From: Candidatus Rokuibacteriota bacterium
GTDB taxonomy: Bacteria; Methylomirabilota; Methylomirabilia; Rokubacteriales; CSP1-6
Direction of reading: 5' to 3'
Assembly (NCBI GenBank): GCA_016184125.1
Contig: JACPDG010000067.1
Location: forward strand, 1-44,289
DNA length: 44,289 nucleotides
Below the pieces are notes generated by a model. The model saw nothing but the letters and a program-made list of their open reading frames with translations. It had not been told where the DNA came from and searched no databases. Below are positions 7,963 to 19,887 of the stretch, in pieces. The stretch's first letter is position 1; every line of letters starts with the position of its first letter. The translations under genes were made by a program, and so were the position numbers.

Positions 7963-9147
7963 TCAAGGAAGCGGCCGCCGCGCCGGCAGCGTGAAGAAGA
8001 ACCGCGTGCCGCGCCCGGCCGTGCTCTCGACATCGACCGTTCCGCCGTGCGCCTCGACCAGCGCCTTGACCACCGCGAGCCCGATGCCGGTCCCTCGCGC
8101 CACCCGCGCGGTGCCCGGCGCTCGGTAGTAGGGCTCGAACACGCGCGCCAGAGCCTCCGGCGGGATCCCCGCGCCATGGTCGGCGACCGAGATCTCCACG
8201 CCATGATCGACCGCGCGCGCGGCGACGTGGATCTCGCCCGGCGGGGAATACTTGATCGCGTTCGTGACCAGGTTCTTGAGGACACGGTCGAGCGCGTCGG
8301 GGTCCGCGTCGACGTCCGGAAGCCCCGCGTCGCAGGCGAGCGTGAAGCGGTGCGCGGCGTCGTCGCGTACGAACAGCGCGACCGCGCTTTCGAGCGCGGC
8401 GTGGACCGTGACCGCCGAGCGCCGCAATGGCGGCTCGCCGCCCTGCTCGAGCCGCGACAGGTCCAGCAGGTCCTCCACCAGCCGGCCGAGCCGCTCGGTC
8501 TCGCGCTCGATGATCCGCGCGTACCGGTGCACGTCCTCGGGCGTGAAGCGCCGCGTGGCGAGGAGCTCGCTGAATCCGCGCAGCGCGGTGAGCGGCGTCC
8601 GGAGGTCGTGCGACGCGGTCGCGACGAACGCCGACTTGGCGCGGTCGATCGCCTCGAGCTCGCGGCGCGCCGCCGCGACGTGCGCGGCAAGCTCGGCGGC
8701 GAACCTCCGCTGTCGCGCGGCGAGCCGCGCGTTCTCGAGCGCGAGACCCAGCGACGCCCCGAGCGCGGCCAGCGCCGCGCGCTCGCCGGTGCCGATCTCT
8801 CCGGCGCGGGCGACCGCGAGCGCACCGGCGATCCCGTCGGACACGGTGATCGGCGACACGGCGAGCCGGCGCACGCGGGCGGTACCGCCGACGTCCGGAA
8901 CGAAGGCGGGGACGCCCGACGTGACGACCGAGTGGACCGCGGGGTGTTCCAGCAGGCGTGGCGGGCCGGCCTGCCGCCGCTCGCCGGCATCCGACAGCAC
9001 GATCCCGACCTCCCCGGCGAGACGGACGCCGAGCTCGTGGACGAGACGCTCGAGGACGGTGTCCGCCGGCGCCTCGGCCGCGACGATGCCCTGCACCGCG
9101 CGGAGGAGTCGATGCCGCTCGCGCTCGCGGTGCGCTGGCGCCTGCAC
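7963..9147 (-). CDS. GAF-domain sensor histidine kinase (cytoplasmic part)
   Basis: About 394 residues. A short coiled segment leads into a GAF-like domain (about 25-165), then the dimerisation domain with the phospho-acceptor box SHDLRTPLTALRGFSELL, and an HATPase domain with the N box (NLVTNAIKYSPPGE), DHGAGIP and the GTGIGLAVVKALVEAHGG box. GTG at 9147 is the first start in this frame but has no ribosome site. The preceding frame encodes two membrane helices and is coupled to the upstream gene, so the true protein probably begins at 9337 and is broken by a one-base frame change near 9148. The nearby response regulator is a likely partner. Confidence 0.85.
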   Translation of the reverse strand: MQAPAHRERERHRLLRAVQGIVAAEAPADTVLERLVHELGVRLAGEVGIVLSDAGERRQAGPPRLLEHPAVHSVVTSGVPAFVPDVGGTARVRRLAVSPITVSDGIAGALAVARAGEIGTGERAALAALGASLGLALENARLAARQRRFAAELAAHVAAARRELEAIDRAKSAFVATASHDLRTPLTALRGFSELLATRRFTPEDVHRYARIIERETERLGRLVEDLLDLSRLEQGGEPPLRRSAVTVHAALESAVALFVRDDAAHRFTLACDAGLPDVDADPDALDRVLKNLVTNAIKYSPPGEIHVAARAVDHGVEISVADHGAGIPPEALARVFEPYYRAPGTARVARGTGIGLAVVKALVEAHGGTVDVESTAGRGTRFFFTLPARRPLP

Positions 9148-9337
9148 ACACGCCGGCGAGACAGCCCCAGCGAACCGCCGCCGTGGCCACGAGGATCAGG
9201 TACGCGTGGCGGACGCCGGCGTCCGGGCGGGCGCCATCGAGCCAGACGATCGCCGCAACGGCGGCTGCCGCGCCGCCGAGGGCGACCGTCCACCGCGCGT
9301 CATGCCGCATCGGCGCCGGATCCGCCGCTGCGCTCAT
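9148..9337 (-). pseudogene. N-terminal membrane segment of the sensor kinase, in a different frame
   Basis: The ATG at 9337 overlaps the stop of the upstream CPBP gene (ATGA). It encodes about 63 residues with two hydrophobic stretches, WTVALGGAAAAVAAIVWL and AYLILVATAAVRWGCLAGVC, as expected for the sensory end of the kinase. The kinase frame has an in-frame stop in this stretch (about 9195) and continues one base out of register from here. The likeliest readings are a one-base insertion in this strain, a sequence error, or programmed frameshifting. Confidence 0.6.
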
Positions 9338-10155
9338 TCCACCGGGAGCATCCGGTACGCGACGAAGACCGTCAGCGAGGCGACCAGGCCGGGGATCAGC
9401 GTCCCGAACCGCCAGAACAGCCAGGCGTTCCCGATCGCGAGCACGCCCGTGTAGAAGATGGTGCCGGCGATCATCTCGACGGCCTGGGGCAACAGCGGAT
9501 CGACGAGGTAGCGCGCGACGGTCCCCGCGGTCGAGAGCGCGCACGCGGCCGCGAACGACCACCGCCGCTGCATCCGGTCGAAGAGCGCGCCCCGGAAGAA
9601 GCACTCGGTCGCGACGACCTGCACACCGGCGTCGTACGCGAGCGCCCGCATCGCGGGGAGAACGCCGCGCTCCAGCGGCTGGTATCCGTACGTGAGGCTT
9701 GCGGTCAGCAGCATGTGCGCGCCGAGGAACGCCCCGAGACCCGCGCCGAGCGCGACGACCCGCGGCGAGACTCGCGTGGCGAGCCCCAGGCCCGTGAGGC
9801 GGCCCGTCGCCACCAGCCTCCCGAGCCAGACGGGGATCACGAGATAGACGACGCCGCCGCTCGGATGCACTCCCGCAGCCGCCGCACCGAGGGCGATGAG
9901 CCCGACCGCGGTGAATGCATCACGCCGGGCGTCACCGCGACCAGCCGGCTCCGCCCAGCAGAGCGCCGTCGCGAGCATCAGGCCGTGGCCCGCGGTGACG
10001 GCGGCCGCGGCAGCGGCGGCGCTCGGCAATGCGCCGAGCTCACCGAGCGCGGCGCACGTTGCGAGGCCAGCGGCGAGCGCGCCGTTCAGCGCCCAGGGCG
10101 TTCCGGCAAGGAGCGGCGTGACCCCGCACGCGAGGCGTGCGGCACCGGGGGGCAT
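9334..10155 (-). CDS. CPBP-family membrane protein with degenerate protease motifs
   Basis: 273 residues with about eight hydrophobic helices, matching the CPBP (Rce1/Abi) intramembrane protease fold. The ATG at 10155 follows the HD-GYP stop by 4 bp. Motif 1, normally EExxxR, reads TECFFRG, so the first, catalytic Glu is Thr. The regions where motifs 2 and 3 should supply His (ALSTAGTVARY and GTLIPGLVASLTVF) have none. It is therefore probably not an active protease. Its place between an HD-GYP protein and a sensor kinase suggests a sensing or scaffold role, which is inference. Confidence 0.75.
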   Translation of the reverse strand: MPPGAARLACGVTPLLAGTPWALNGALAAGLATCAALGELGALPSAAAAAAAVTAGHGLMLATALCWAEPAGRGDARRDAFTAVGLIALGAAAAGVHPSGGVVYLVIPVWLGRLVATGRLTGLGLATRVSPRVVALGAGLGAFLGAHMLLTASLTYGYQPLERGVLPAMRALAYDAGVQVVATECFFRGALFDRMQRRWSFAAACALSTAGTVARYLVDPLLPQAVEMIAGTIFYTGVLAIGNAWLFWRFGTLIPGLVASLTVFVAYRMLPVE

Positions 10156-10159
10156 CGGG

Positions 10160-10834
10160 TCAGAGCCCTGCGAGGAACGTGCGCACGACCTCGCGATCGA
10201 GCGTGCGGCCGGCCTCGGCTTCCAGCACGCGCACCGCCTCGAGCGGCTGCCGCGCCGGCCGATACGGACGGTCGGACGTGAGCGCATCCCAGACGTCTGC
10301 CACGGCGACGACGCGCGCGCCGAGCGGGATGGCCTCGGCACAGAGTCCATCGGGATACCCGGAACCGTCCCAGCGCTCGTGGTGGTGGCGAATCACCACG
10401 GCGCCGGCCGAGAAGAACTCGAGCGGCGCGACGATGTCGGCGCCGACGTGCGGATGCCGTCGCATGTGGGCCCACTCGTCCGCATCCAGCGGGCCGGTCT
10501 TGCACAGCACCCGCTCGGGCACGCCGATCTTGCCGATGTCGTGAAGGAGTCCGGCCTGTCCGATCACGTCGATGTCGCTCGACTCCATCCCGAGCCCGGC
10601 GGCGATCCGGCAGCTCCACCGGCTGACGCGCTCCGAGTGCCCTCGGGTGTACGGGTCCTTGGCCTCGAGCGCGTTCGCGAGGCCCAGGAGCGACTGGTAG
10701 ATGCCCCGCTGGAGCTGCACGTAGAGACGGCGAACGTCCTCGGCATAGCGCAGCGCCTGCTGGTAGGCCAGACTGACCCGCCGGTACGCCGCGGACGTGT
10801 CTGCGGGCGGCGGCGTTACCGGGCGGGAAGCCAC
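10160..10834 (-). CDS. HD-GYP domain protein, probable cyclic-di-GMP phosphodiesterase
   Basis: 224 residues from a GTG at 10834 that overlaps the response-regulator gene by 19 bp. After a helical linker (20-45) comes a full HD-GYP domain: RGHSERV (64-70), LLHDIGKIGVP (96-106, metal-binding HD 98-99), the HPHVGA His, and HHERWDGSGYPDGL (151-164). All family metal ligands appear present, so hydrolysis of cyclic di-GMP is likely. Receiver and HD-GYP are usually fused in one RpfG-type protein; here they are adjacent, overlapping frames. Another GTG further in (LYVQLQRG) is possible but would lose part of the linker. Confidence 0.88.
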   Translation of the reverse strand: MASRPVTPPPADTSAAYRRVSLAYQQALRYAEDVRRLYVQLQRGIYQSLLGLANALEAKDPYTRGHSERVSRWSCRIAAGLGMESSDIDVIGQAGLLHDIGKIGVPERVLCKTGPLDADEWAHMRRHPHVGADIVAPLEFFSAGAVVIRHHHERWDGSGYPDGLCAEAIPLGARVVAVADVWDALTSDRPYRPARQPLEAVRVLEAEAGRTLDREVVRTFLAGL

Positions 10835-11205
10835 AGCACGGTCTGGGGAGCCAGCCGCTCGACCAGCGACAGCAGGCGAACCGGAGAGAAGGGCTTGGTG
10901 AGGTAGTGGTTGGCGCCCGCGTCGAGCCCGCGTGCGATGTCGTCCTTCTGTGCCGCGGCGGTGAGCATGACGATCATCGTGGTCGCGAACCGCGCATCCT
11001 GGCGCAGGCGCCGGCAGACCTCGAGCCCGCTCAGCTCCGGCATCTCGACGTCGAGGAACACGATGTCGGGCGCGAACGCCTCGGCCAGCGCCAGTGCAGC
11101 CGCGCCATCGTGCGCCTCGAGCACGCGCAGCCGGGGGTCCTCGAGGGTGACGCGGACCAGCTCGACCACGTGGGGCTCGTCGTCGGCGATCAGGACGGTC
11201 GGCAT
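10816..11205 (-). CDS. Single-domain response regulator
   Basis: 129 residues from the ATG at 11205 (MPTVLIADDEP). It is a CheY-like receiver: acidic pair DD at 8-9, phospho-acceptor D52 in FLDVEMP, Thr in VMLTAA, and Lys in YLTKPFSP. There is no output domain; the stop lies inside the start of the HD-GYP gene. It heads a leftward run with the HD-GYP, CPBP and kinase genes and probably receives phosphate from that kinase and controls the HD-GYP protein. Confidence 0.9.
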   Translation of the reverse strand: MPTVLIADDEPHVVELVRVTLEDPRLRVLEAHDGAAALALAEAFAPDIVFLDVEMPELSGLEVCRRLRQDARFATTMIVMLTAAAQKDDIARGLDAGANHYLTKPFSPVRLLSLVERLAPQTVLWLPAR

Positions 11206-11278
11206 GCGATCTAAAGGTCGCAACCGCCGTGCCAGACACGACATCCCGTACGACGCCGACTTACCGGCCGTACACCGG

Positions 11279-11294
11279 TGCGCTGCTCAGCGCA
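11279..11294 (-). terminator. Hairpin after the ATP synthase operon
   Basis: TGCGCT and AGCGCA form a perfect six-base stem around a four-base loop, 33 bp beyond the atpC stop. A further inverted repeat ACCGG...CCGGT lies at about 11262-11280. Neither has a T tract, so termination is only suggested. Confidence 0.3.
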
Positions 11295-11326
11295 GGGTGC
11301 TCAGTGCCTGCTCACCTGGGCAGCGG

Positions 11327-11737
11327 CTACTGTCCGCGCGCGGCGACCTGCAGGCGCGTCAGCGAGCGCGCGAGAGCGCAGGACGCGCGGACGTAGTCGA
11401 TCTCCTCTTGCGTCCGGCCTCCGAGCCGGCGCTCCGCCCGCTCGCGTGCACGCTCGGCTCGTGCCCGGTCGATCTCGTCCGGGCGCTCGGCGGTGTCCGC
11501 GAGGACGATCACCTTGTCGTTGCGAACCTCCGCGAAGCCGCCGGAGACGGCCAGGTGACGTTCGTCGCGGCCCTGGCGGTACGTCAGCTCGCCGATCCCG
11601 AGCGTCGTGAGAAACGGGGCATGCCCGGGAAGCACGCCGAAGTACCCCTCGCTCCCGGGGACGACCACCTCGTCGACGGGCTCGGCGACGACCAGGCGCA
11701 TCGGCGTCGCGACCTCGACGGTCAGCCGATCGGCCAC
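11327..11737 (-). CDS. atpC: ATP synthase epsilon subunit
   Basis: 136 residues from a GTG at 11737 (reads ADRLTVEVATPMRLV after the start). It is the F1 central-stalk subunit that couples and regulates rotation. The beta-sandwich has the family pattern VPGSEGYFGVLPGHAPFLTTLGIGEL and AVSGGFAEVRNDKVIVLAD, followed by a helical C-terminal domain. The longer frame upstream to 11776 lies inside the GC-rich repeat and is not likely coding. It is separated from atpD by that 120-bp repeat, unusual within this operon, which may lower or tune its expression. Confidence 0.93.
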   Translation of the reverse strand: MADRLTVEVATPMRLVVAEPVDEVVVPGSEGYFGVLPGHAPFLTTLGIGELTYRQGRDERHLAVSGGFAEVRNDKVIVLADTAERPDEIDRARAERARERAERRLGGRTQEEIDYVRASCALARSLTRLQVAARGQ

Positions 11738-11747
11738 TAGACTGCTG

Positions 11748-11857
11748 ATGTGGGGGGCCCCGAAATGGCCCCCCACACCCCCCCACGCTCGGACCGCCCC
11801 GGGGGGTGCGCGGACGCACCCGCGGAACCCGTGGCGCTCCTCGATTTCTCCGACATG
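11748..11857 (-). repeat. GC-rich multi-hairpin repeat, copy 1 (single module)
   Basis: Lies between atpD and atpC, nearly filling the gap. It holds the hairpin TGGGGGGCC/GGCCCCCCA (11751-11775) and the small hairpin GGGTGCG-CGGA-CGCACCC (11804-11821), followed by GTGGCGCTCCTCGATT and TCTCCGACATGCTC up to the atpD stop. The last parts closely match copy 4, and the core matches copies 2 and 3 in opposite orientation. Both hairpins would form in the atp mRNA. Confidence 0.85.
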
Positions 11858-11860
11858 CTC

Positions 11861-14220
<2,360 letters not shown>

Positions 14221-14238
14221 GGTGGACTCCGCGCTCCG

Positions 14239-15765
<1,527 letters not shown>

Positions 15766-15827
15766 CCGTGTCTCCCGGAGGGGGTCACACGCCCACCTCC
15801 TGTCCGAACCATGGTGCGTCTGACGCG

Positions 15828-15843
15828 GCGGCGGCGCCGCCGC
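15828..15843 (-). repeat. GC palindrome between atpH and atpA
   Basis: A perfect 16-bp palindrome (GCGGCGGCGCCGCCGC) in the 88-bp gap between atpH and atpA. In mRNA it could fold into a strong intercistronic structure that affects processing or relative expression of the downstream F1 genes. That is inference from position. Confidence 0.4.
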
Positions 15844-15853
15844 ACGAACCCGA

Positions 15854-16402
15854 CTATCCGGCCGTGAGGCGCTCCCGCAGCCGGGCGAGCTGACCGTCGA
15901 GGCTTCCGTCCATCACGAGGCTGCCGATCTCCGCGACGAAGCCGCCGAGCAGCGCCGAGTCCACGGCTTCTTCGAGGATCACCTGCTTGCCGCCGAGCTC
16001 GCGCCCGAGGCGTGCGGCGAGGCGCACGCGCTCCTGCTCGGTGAGCGGCACGGCGGTTCTCACGCGCGCGCGGATACGCCCGCGGTCCGCATCGTGCAGC
16101 TCCCGATACGCCTCGGCGATCACCGAGAGGTGCTCGGCGCGGCGCTGCGCGACGACGAGCGCGAAGAAGTCGCGCGCGAGCGGTGACACGCCGGCGCCCG
16201 TCGCGAGCTCCACCGCCACCGCGCGTTTCTTGCCCGCCGCGATCCACGGCCGCGAGAAGAAGTCGCGCAGGTCCGGCGAGATCGTCACCAGTCCCGCCAG
16301 CGCGTGCAGCTGCTCGCCGATCGCCTGGGTCTGGGTGCGTTCCTTGGCCAGCTCGAACAGGGCCCGGGCGTACGACTTCGCCACCGCGCTGCCGCCCGTC
16401 AT
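15854..16402 (-). CDS. atpH: ATP synthase delta subunit
   Basis: 182 residues, the peripheral-stalk protein linking subunit b to F1. The N-terminal helical bundle starts [17 protein letters not shown], the C-terminal part has the family pattern [20 protein letters not shown], and the end reads [13 protein letters not shown]. It begins 4 bp after the atpF stop. The protein length is typical. Confidence 0.95.
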   Translation of the reverse strand: MTGGSAVAKSYARALFELAKERTQTQAIGEQLHALAGLVTISPDLRDFFSRPWIAAGKKRAVAVELATGAGVSPLARDFFALVVAQRRAEHLSVIAEAYRELHDADRGRIRARVRTAVPLTEQERVRLAARLGRELGGKQVILEEAVDSALLGGFVAEIGSLVMDGSLDGQLARLRERLTAG

Positions 16403-16406
16403 GCGC

Positions 16407-17006
16407 TCAGTTCCCGAGACGGCCGACGGCCTCGGCCACGATCCGGCGATGGTCCTCGTCGCGCAGGCTCTTGCGGATGAGCTTCTCGGCGACCGCGGTG
16501 GAGAGCTCCGCCACCTCGCGGCGGAGCGCGTCGCGCGCCTGCCGCACCTCGGCGCCCATCTGTGCGCGCGCGTCCTCGACGAGCCGGCGCGCCTGCGCCT
16601 GCGCCGCCTCCATCTGCTTGCGCGACTCCTCCGCGGCTTCGCGCAGCGCGTGGTCCCGGATCTGGGCGGCCTCCTGGTGCGCGGCGCGCAGTCGCGCGGC
16701 GTTCTCCTCCTGCTGCCGGGCCGCCTCGGCGCGCGCCGACTGCGCCTCCTCGAGCGAGCGCCTGATGGCCTCGGTGCGCTCGTTCATCTTCGCGACGAGC
16801 GGCTTGTAGAGCAGGCGGTGCAGGATCACCAGCAGGATGACGAAGTTCACGATCTGGACGAACAGCGACTTGTCGAGATTGATCAGCCCGCCGCCGCCGC
16901 TGTGGTCACCCCCCTCGGTCGCCGCGAGCACCAGCGCCGGAAGGAAGATGGCGAGCAGAGCGGCGCACACGATGCCGCCGAGCATCCAGCCAGAACGATG
17001 AGTCAT
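16407..17006 (-). CDS. atpF: ATP synthase b subunit
   Basis: 199 residues from the ATG at 17006, which has a GGAG ribosome site and lies 30 bases from the predicted transcription start; the frame open to 17051 crosses that promoter. An N-terminal signal-like stretch (MLGGIVCAALLAIFLPALVLAATEGG) precedes the membrane anchor FVQIVNFVILLVILHRLLYKPLV and a long charged coiled coil. The extra N-terminal helix resembles b subunits of several deltaproteobacterial lineages. The genes for subunits a and c (atpB, atpE) are not adjacent and must lie elsewhere. Confidence 0.95.
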   Translation of the reverse strand: MTHRSGWMLGGIVCAALLAIFLPALVLAATEGGDHSGGGGLINLDKSLFVQIVNFVILLVILHRLLYKPLVAKMNERTEAIRRSLEEAQSARAEAARQQEENAARLRAAHQEAAQIRDHALREAAEESRKQMEAAQAQARRLVEDARAQMGAEVRQARDALRREVAELSTAVAEKLIRKSLRDEDHRRIVAEAVGRLGN

Positions 17007-17043
17007 CAGGAGGTCTCCGTGATGCAGCTGAGGGTTTGTGAAA

Positions 17044-17071
17044 ACTATCACGCGATTTCGAGGGCTGTCAA
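17044..17071 (-). promoter_or_regulatory. Sigma-70 promoter for atpFHAGDC
   Basis: Read leftward: a perfect -35 TTGACA (17071-17066), a 16-base spacer, and -10 GATAGT (17049-17044). Transcription would start near 17036, giving a 30-base leader before atpF. It lies between the mnmA stop and atpF, so the ATP synthase genes can be expressed separately from parAB-mnmA. Confidence 0.65.
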
Positions 17072-17088
17072 GGCAACCTCCGCGCCGT

Positions 17089-18177
17089 TCAGCGGTCGAT
17101 GACGCCTCCTCCGATGACCAGGTCGCCGCGGTAGAACACGATCGACTGACCGGGCGTCACGGCGCGCTGGGGCGTGTCGAACTCGACGCCGGCGCGGGCC
17201 CCGTCGATCGCCTGCATGAGCGCCGGGGCCGCGTCGTGCTGGTGCCGGATCTTGGCGTCGACGCGCATCGGCGCCGCCGGTGGATCGCACGCGATGAAGT
17301 TCACGTCGCGCGCGACGAGCGTCGTCCGTTCCAGCGCCCCGGCCTCGCCGACGGTGACGGTGTTGCGCTCGGGGTCGAGGTCGATGACGTAGAGCGCCCG
17401 GCCCGTCGACAGCCCGAGCCCGCGCTTCTGTCCGATCGTGTAGGCCGCGAGCCCGCGATGCGTCCCGACGACGCGCCCGGCGCGGTCGACGATCGGGCCC
17501 GGCGTGAACACGCCGGGCTGCCGGCGCGCGAGAAATCCGCGGTAGTCGTTGTCGGGAATGAAGCAGATCTCCTGGCTCTCGGGCTTGTCGGCGACCGGCA
17601 ACCCGAGGCGGCGCGCGTGCTCGCGCACCTCGGGCTTCGTCAGGTGCCCGACCGGAAATCGCGCCGCCGCGAGCTGCTCCTGGCTGAGCGGCCACAGGAA
17701 ATCCGACTGGTCCTTCCGCGCATCCGCGCCCTTGAACAGCAGGAGGCGGCCGGTCGCGACCTCGCGCGTGACCCGCGCGTAATGCCCCGTCGCGACCGCG
17801 CTGGCGTCCCACGCGGCCGCCCGCCGGAGCAGCGAGCCGAACTTCAGGTCGCGATTGCAGGCGACGCACGGCACCGGCGTCTCTCCGAGCCGGTAGCTCT
17901 CGACGAAGCGGTCGATCACGGCGCGGCCGAACTCGTCCTCGGTATTGAGCAGGTAGTAGGGGATACCGAGCCGCCGGGCGACGGCGCGCGCGTCGGCGAC
18001 GGTCTCGGGCGAGCAGCAGCTCCCGAACCGTGCAGTCGCCTCCTCGGCGTCCTTCCACGGCCACACGCGCATCGTCACGCCGACGACGTCGTAGCCCTGC
18101 TCGACGAGCAGCGCCGCGGCGACGGACGAATCCACGCCGCCGCTCATTCCCACGACGATACGTTCTGCCACCACCAC
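17089..18177 (-). CDS. mnmA: tRNA-specific 2-thiouridylase MnmA
   Basis: 362 residues. MnmA makes 2-thiouridine at position 34 of tRNAs for Lys, Glu and Gln using ATP and persulfide sulfur. The PP-loop GMSGGVDSS is at 10-18; the two catalytic cysteines are C104 (in PCVACN) and C205 (in SQEICF), and the GHYARV and IGQKRGL stretches are conserved. It begins 6 bp after parB. The wobble U34 is also the target of MnmE, encoded nearby. Confidence 0.97.
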   Translation of the reverse strand: MVVAERIVVGMSGGVDSSVAAALLVEQGYDVVGVTMRVWPWKDAEEATARFGSCCSPETVADARAVARRLGIPYYLLNTEDEFGRAVIDRFVESYRLGETPVPCVACNRDLKFGSLLRRAAAWDASAVATGHYARVTREVATGRLLLFKGADARKDQSDFLWPLSQEQLAAARFPVGHLTKPEVREHARRLGLPVADKPESQEICFIPDNDYRGFLARRQPGVFTPGPIVDRAGRVVGTHRGLAAYTIGQKRGLGLSTGRALYVIDLDPERNTVTVGEAGALERTTLVARDVNFIACDPPAAPMRVDAKIRHQHDAAPALMQAIDGARAGVEFDTPQRAVTPGQSIVFYRGDLVIGGGVIDR

Positions 18178-18183
18178 GGTCCC

Positions 18184-19020
18184 TCAGCGCGCCGTCAGCA
18201 ACGCCGAGAGCCGCTCCAGCTCCTCGAGCGTCGCGTAGACGATCTCGATCCGGCCACGCTTCTCGTTCCCGGTGATCTTCACCCGCGTCATCAGCGCGTG
18301 CTGCAGCGACTCCTCGAGCGCGGCAAGCTCGGCGGAGCGCCGGCGGCCGGAGACGGGCGCCGGTCGTCGCGTCTGCACCGTCTCCTCGGTCGCGCGCACC
18401 GACCACGAGTGCGCGAGGATCTCCGCCCTCAGCGTCATCTGCTCCTCGGGCGTCGTCAACGCGAGGAGCGCGCGCGCGTGTCCCATCGTGAGCCGCCCGG
18501 CACGCAGGTCCTCCTGGATCACGAGCGGCAGCTTGAAGAGCCGCAGCGTGTTCGCGATCGAGCTGCGGTCCTTGCCGACCCGGCCGCCGAGCTCCTCCTG
18601 CGTCCAGCCGAACTCGGCCATCAGGCGCTGGTACGCCTCGGCCTCTTCCATCGGGTTCAGGTCCTCGCGCAGGAGGTTCTCGACGAGCGCGAGCTCCAGG
18701 CTCTCGACGTCGGTCGCGTCGCGGACGATCGCCGGGATCCTGTCCAGGCCCGCGTCGCGAGCCGCGCGCCACCGCCGCTCGCCGGCGATGAGCTGGTACC
18801 CCGAGCCCGCCCGGCGGACGACGACCGGCTGGATCACCCCGGATGCCTTGATGGAGCGTGCGAGCTCGGCCAGCGCGCCCGGCTCGAACGCCCTTCGCGG
18901 CTGCATCGGGCTCGGTTGGATGCGGTCGAGCGGGATCTCGGTGAGGGTCTCCCCCTTGTCCGGCGCAGGAGTGGTCGAGAGCAGGGCGTCGAGACCGCGG
19001 CCGAGCCCGCGCTTATGCAT
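18184..19020 (-). CDS. parB: Chromosome-partitioning protein ParB
   Basis: 278 residues. ParB is a CTP-dependent clamp that loads at parS and spreads near the origin. The N-terminal box KRGLGRGLDALL binds ParA, the CTP-binding GERRWRAA is at 80-87, and the parS-reading helix-turn-helix lies near 138-165 (WTQEELGGRVGKDRSSIANTLRL). A basic linker leads to the C-terminal dimerisation domain. Its ATG overlaps the parA stop by 8 bp. Location close to dnaA is typical. Confidence 0.97.
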   Translation of the reverse strand: MHKRGLGRGLDALLSTTPAPDKGETLTEIPLDRIQPSPMQPRRAFEPGALAELARSIKASGVIQPVVVRRAGSGYQLIAGERRWRAARDAGLDRIPAIVRDATDVESLELALVENLLREDLNPMEEAEAYQRLMAEFGWTQEELGGRVGKDRSSIANTLRLFKLPLVIQEDLRAGRLTMGHARALLALTTPEEQMTLRAEILAHSWSVRATEETVQTRRPAPVSGRRRSAELAALEESLQHALMTRVKITGNEKRGRIEIVYATLEELERLSALLTAR

Positions 19021-19804
19021 GGCCCAGGATCTCCCGGGTCAGCTCGAGGTACGCGACCGAGCCGCTCGAGCGGACGTCGTGCAGCATGACCGGCTTGCCA
19101 TGACTCGGCGCTTCGGTGAGCCGGACGTTCCGCGGGATGACGGTCTCGAAGATCTGCCCGGGGAAGTGCCGCTTCACCTCGTCCCGGACCTGCAGCGTGA
19201 GGCTGGTCCGCCCGTCGAACATTGTCAAGACAATACCCTCTATCGCCAGTCGTGGGTTCAGTCGTTGCTTGACCAGATTCACCGTCCTGAGGAGGTGCGC
19301 GAGTCCCTCGAGCGCGTAGAACTCGCACTGGAGCGGTACCAGGACCGAGTCCGCCACTGTGAGCGCGTTGATCGTGAGCAGTCCGAGCGACGGGGGGCAG
19401 TCGACGATCACGAAGTCGTACTTCGACTGCAGCCTGGAGAGCGCGGCTTCAAGCCGGCGCTCGCGGTGATCCATCCCGACCAGCTCGATCTCCGCCCCGA
19501 CGAGGTCGATGTCGGAGCAAAGCAGACGGAGGAAGGGCAGCGCCGTGGGTGAGATCGCCTTGTCGGGCGCCTCGCCTTCCACGAGCACGTGGTACACCGT
19601 CGGTGACAGGCCAGCCTTCTCGATGCCGAGCCCGGTCGTCGCATTACCCTGAGGATCGAGATCGACGATCAGGGTCTGCCGCTCGGCGAGGGCGAGGCCC
19701 GCCGCGAGGTTCACCGCGGTGGTGGTCTTCCCCACCCCGCCCTTCTGGTTCACGACCGAGATGATCTTCGGCTGCTTCACGGCCTTCTCATGGACAGCCA
19801 GCAT
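19013..19804 (-). CDS. parA: Chromosome-partitioning ATPase ParA/Soj
   Basis: 263 residues. The deviant Walker A KGGVGKTT is at 21-28, the A' motif in LIVDLDPQGNATTGLG and the Walker B region in FVIVDCPPSLG. It moves ParB-bound origins over the nucleoid. The start is taken at the ATG 19804; a GTG at 19780 just before KQPKIISVVNQKGG is possible, with GAGAAGG close ahead. Two palindromic parS-like sites lie 45-100 bp upstream. Confidence 0.97.
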   Translation of the reverse strand: MLAVHEKAVKQPKIISVVNQKGGVGKTTTAVNLAAGLALAERQTLIVDLDPQGNATTGLGIEKAGLSPTVYHVLVEGEAPDKAISPTALPFLRLLCSDIDLVGAEIELVGMDHRERRLEAALSRLQSKYDFVIVDCPPSLGLLTINALTVADSVLVPLQCEFYALEGLAHLLRTVNLVKQRLNPRLAIEGIVLTMFDGRTSLTLQVRDEVKRHFPGQIFETVIPRNVRLTEAPSHGKPVMLHDVRSSGSVAYLELTREILGHA

Positions 19805-19849
19805 ATCGGATTATCGGGCGCGATGAAGCACCGTTGCTCGTCCTGCTCA

Positions 19850-19865
19850 CGTTCCACGGGCAACA
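19850..19865. promoter_or_regulatory. parS-like site 1
   Basis: CGTTCCACGGGCAACA matches the common bacterial parS palindrome TGTTCCACGTGGAACA at 13 of 16 positions and keeps the outer GTT/AAC symmetry. It lies 46 bp upstream of parA. It may be a degenerate parS or a parAB operator. Confidence 0.4.
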
Positions 19866-19887
19866 CCACTATACGCATGCTGACCTA

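Noticed and set aside
7960..10281. 773-residue rightward open frame opposite the kinase, CPBP and HD-GYP genes
   Set aside because: Spans three genes on the other strand and shows only arginine/aspartate-rich low-complexity translation.
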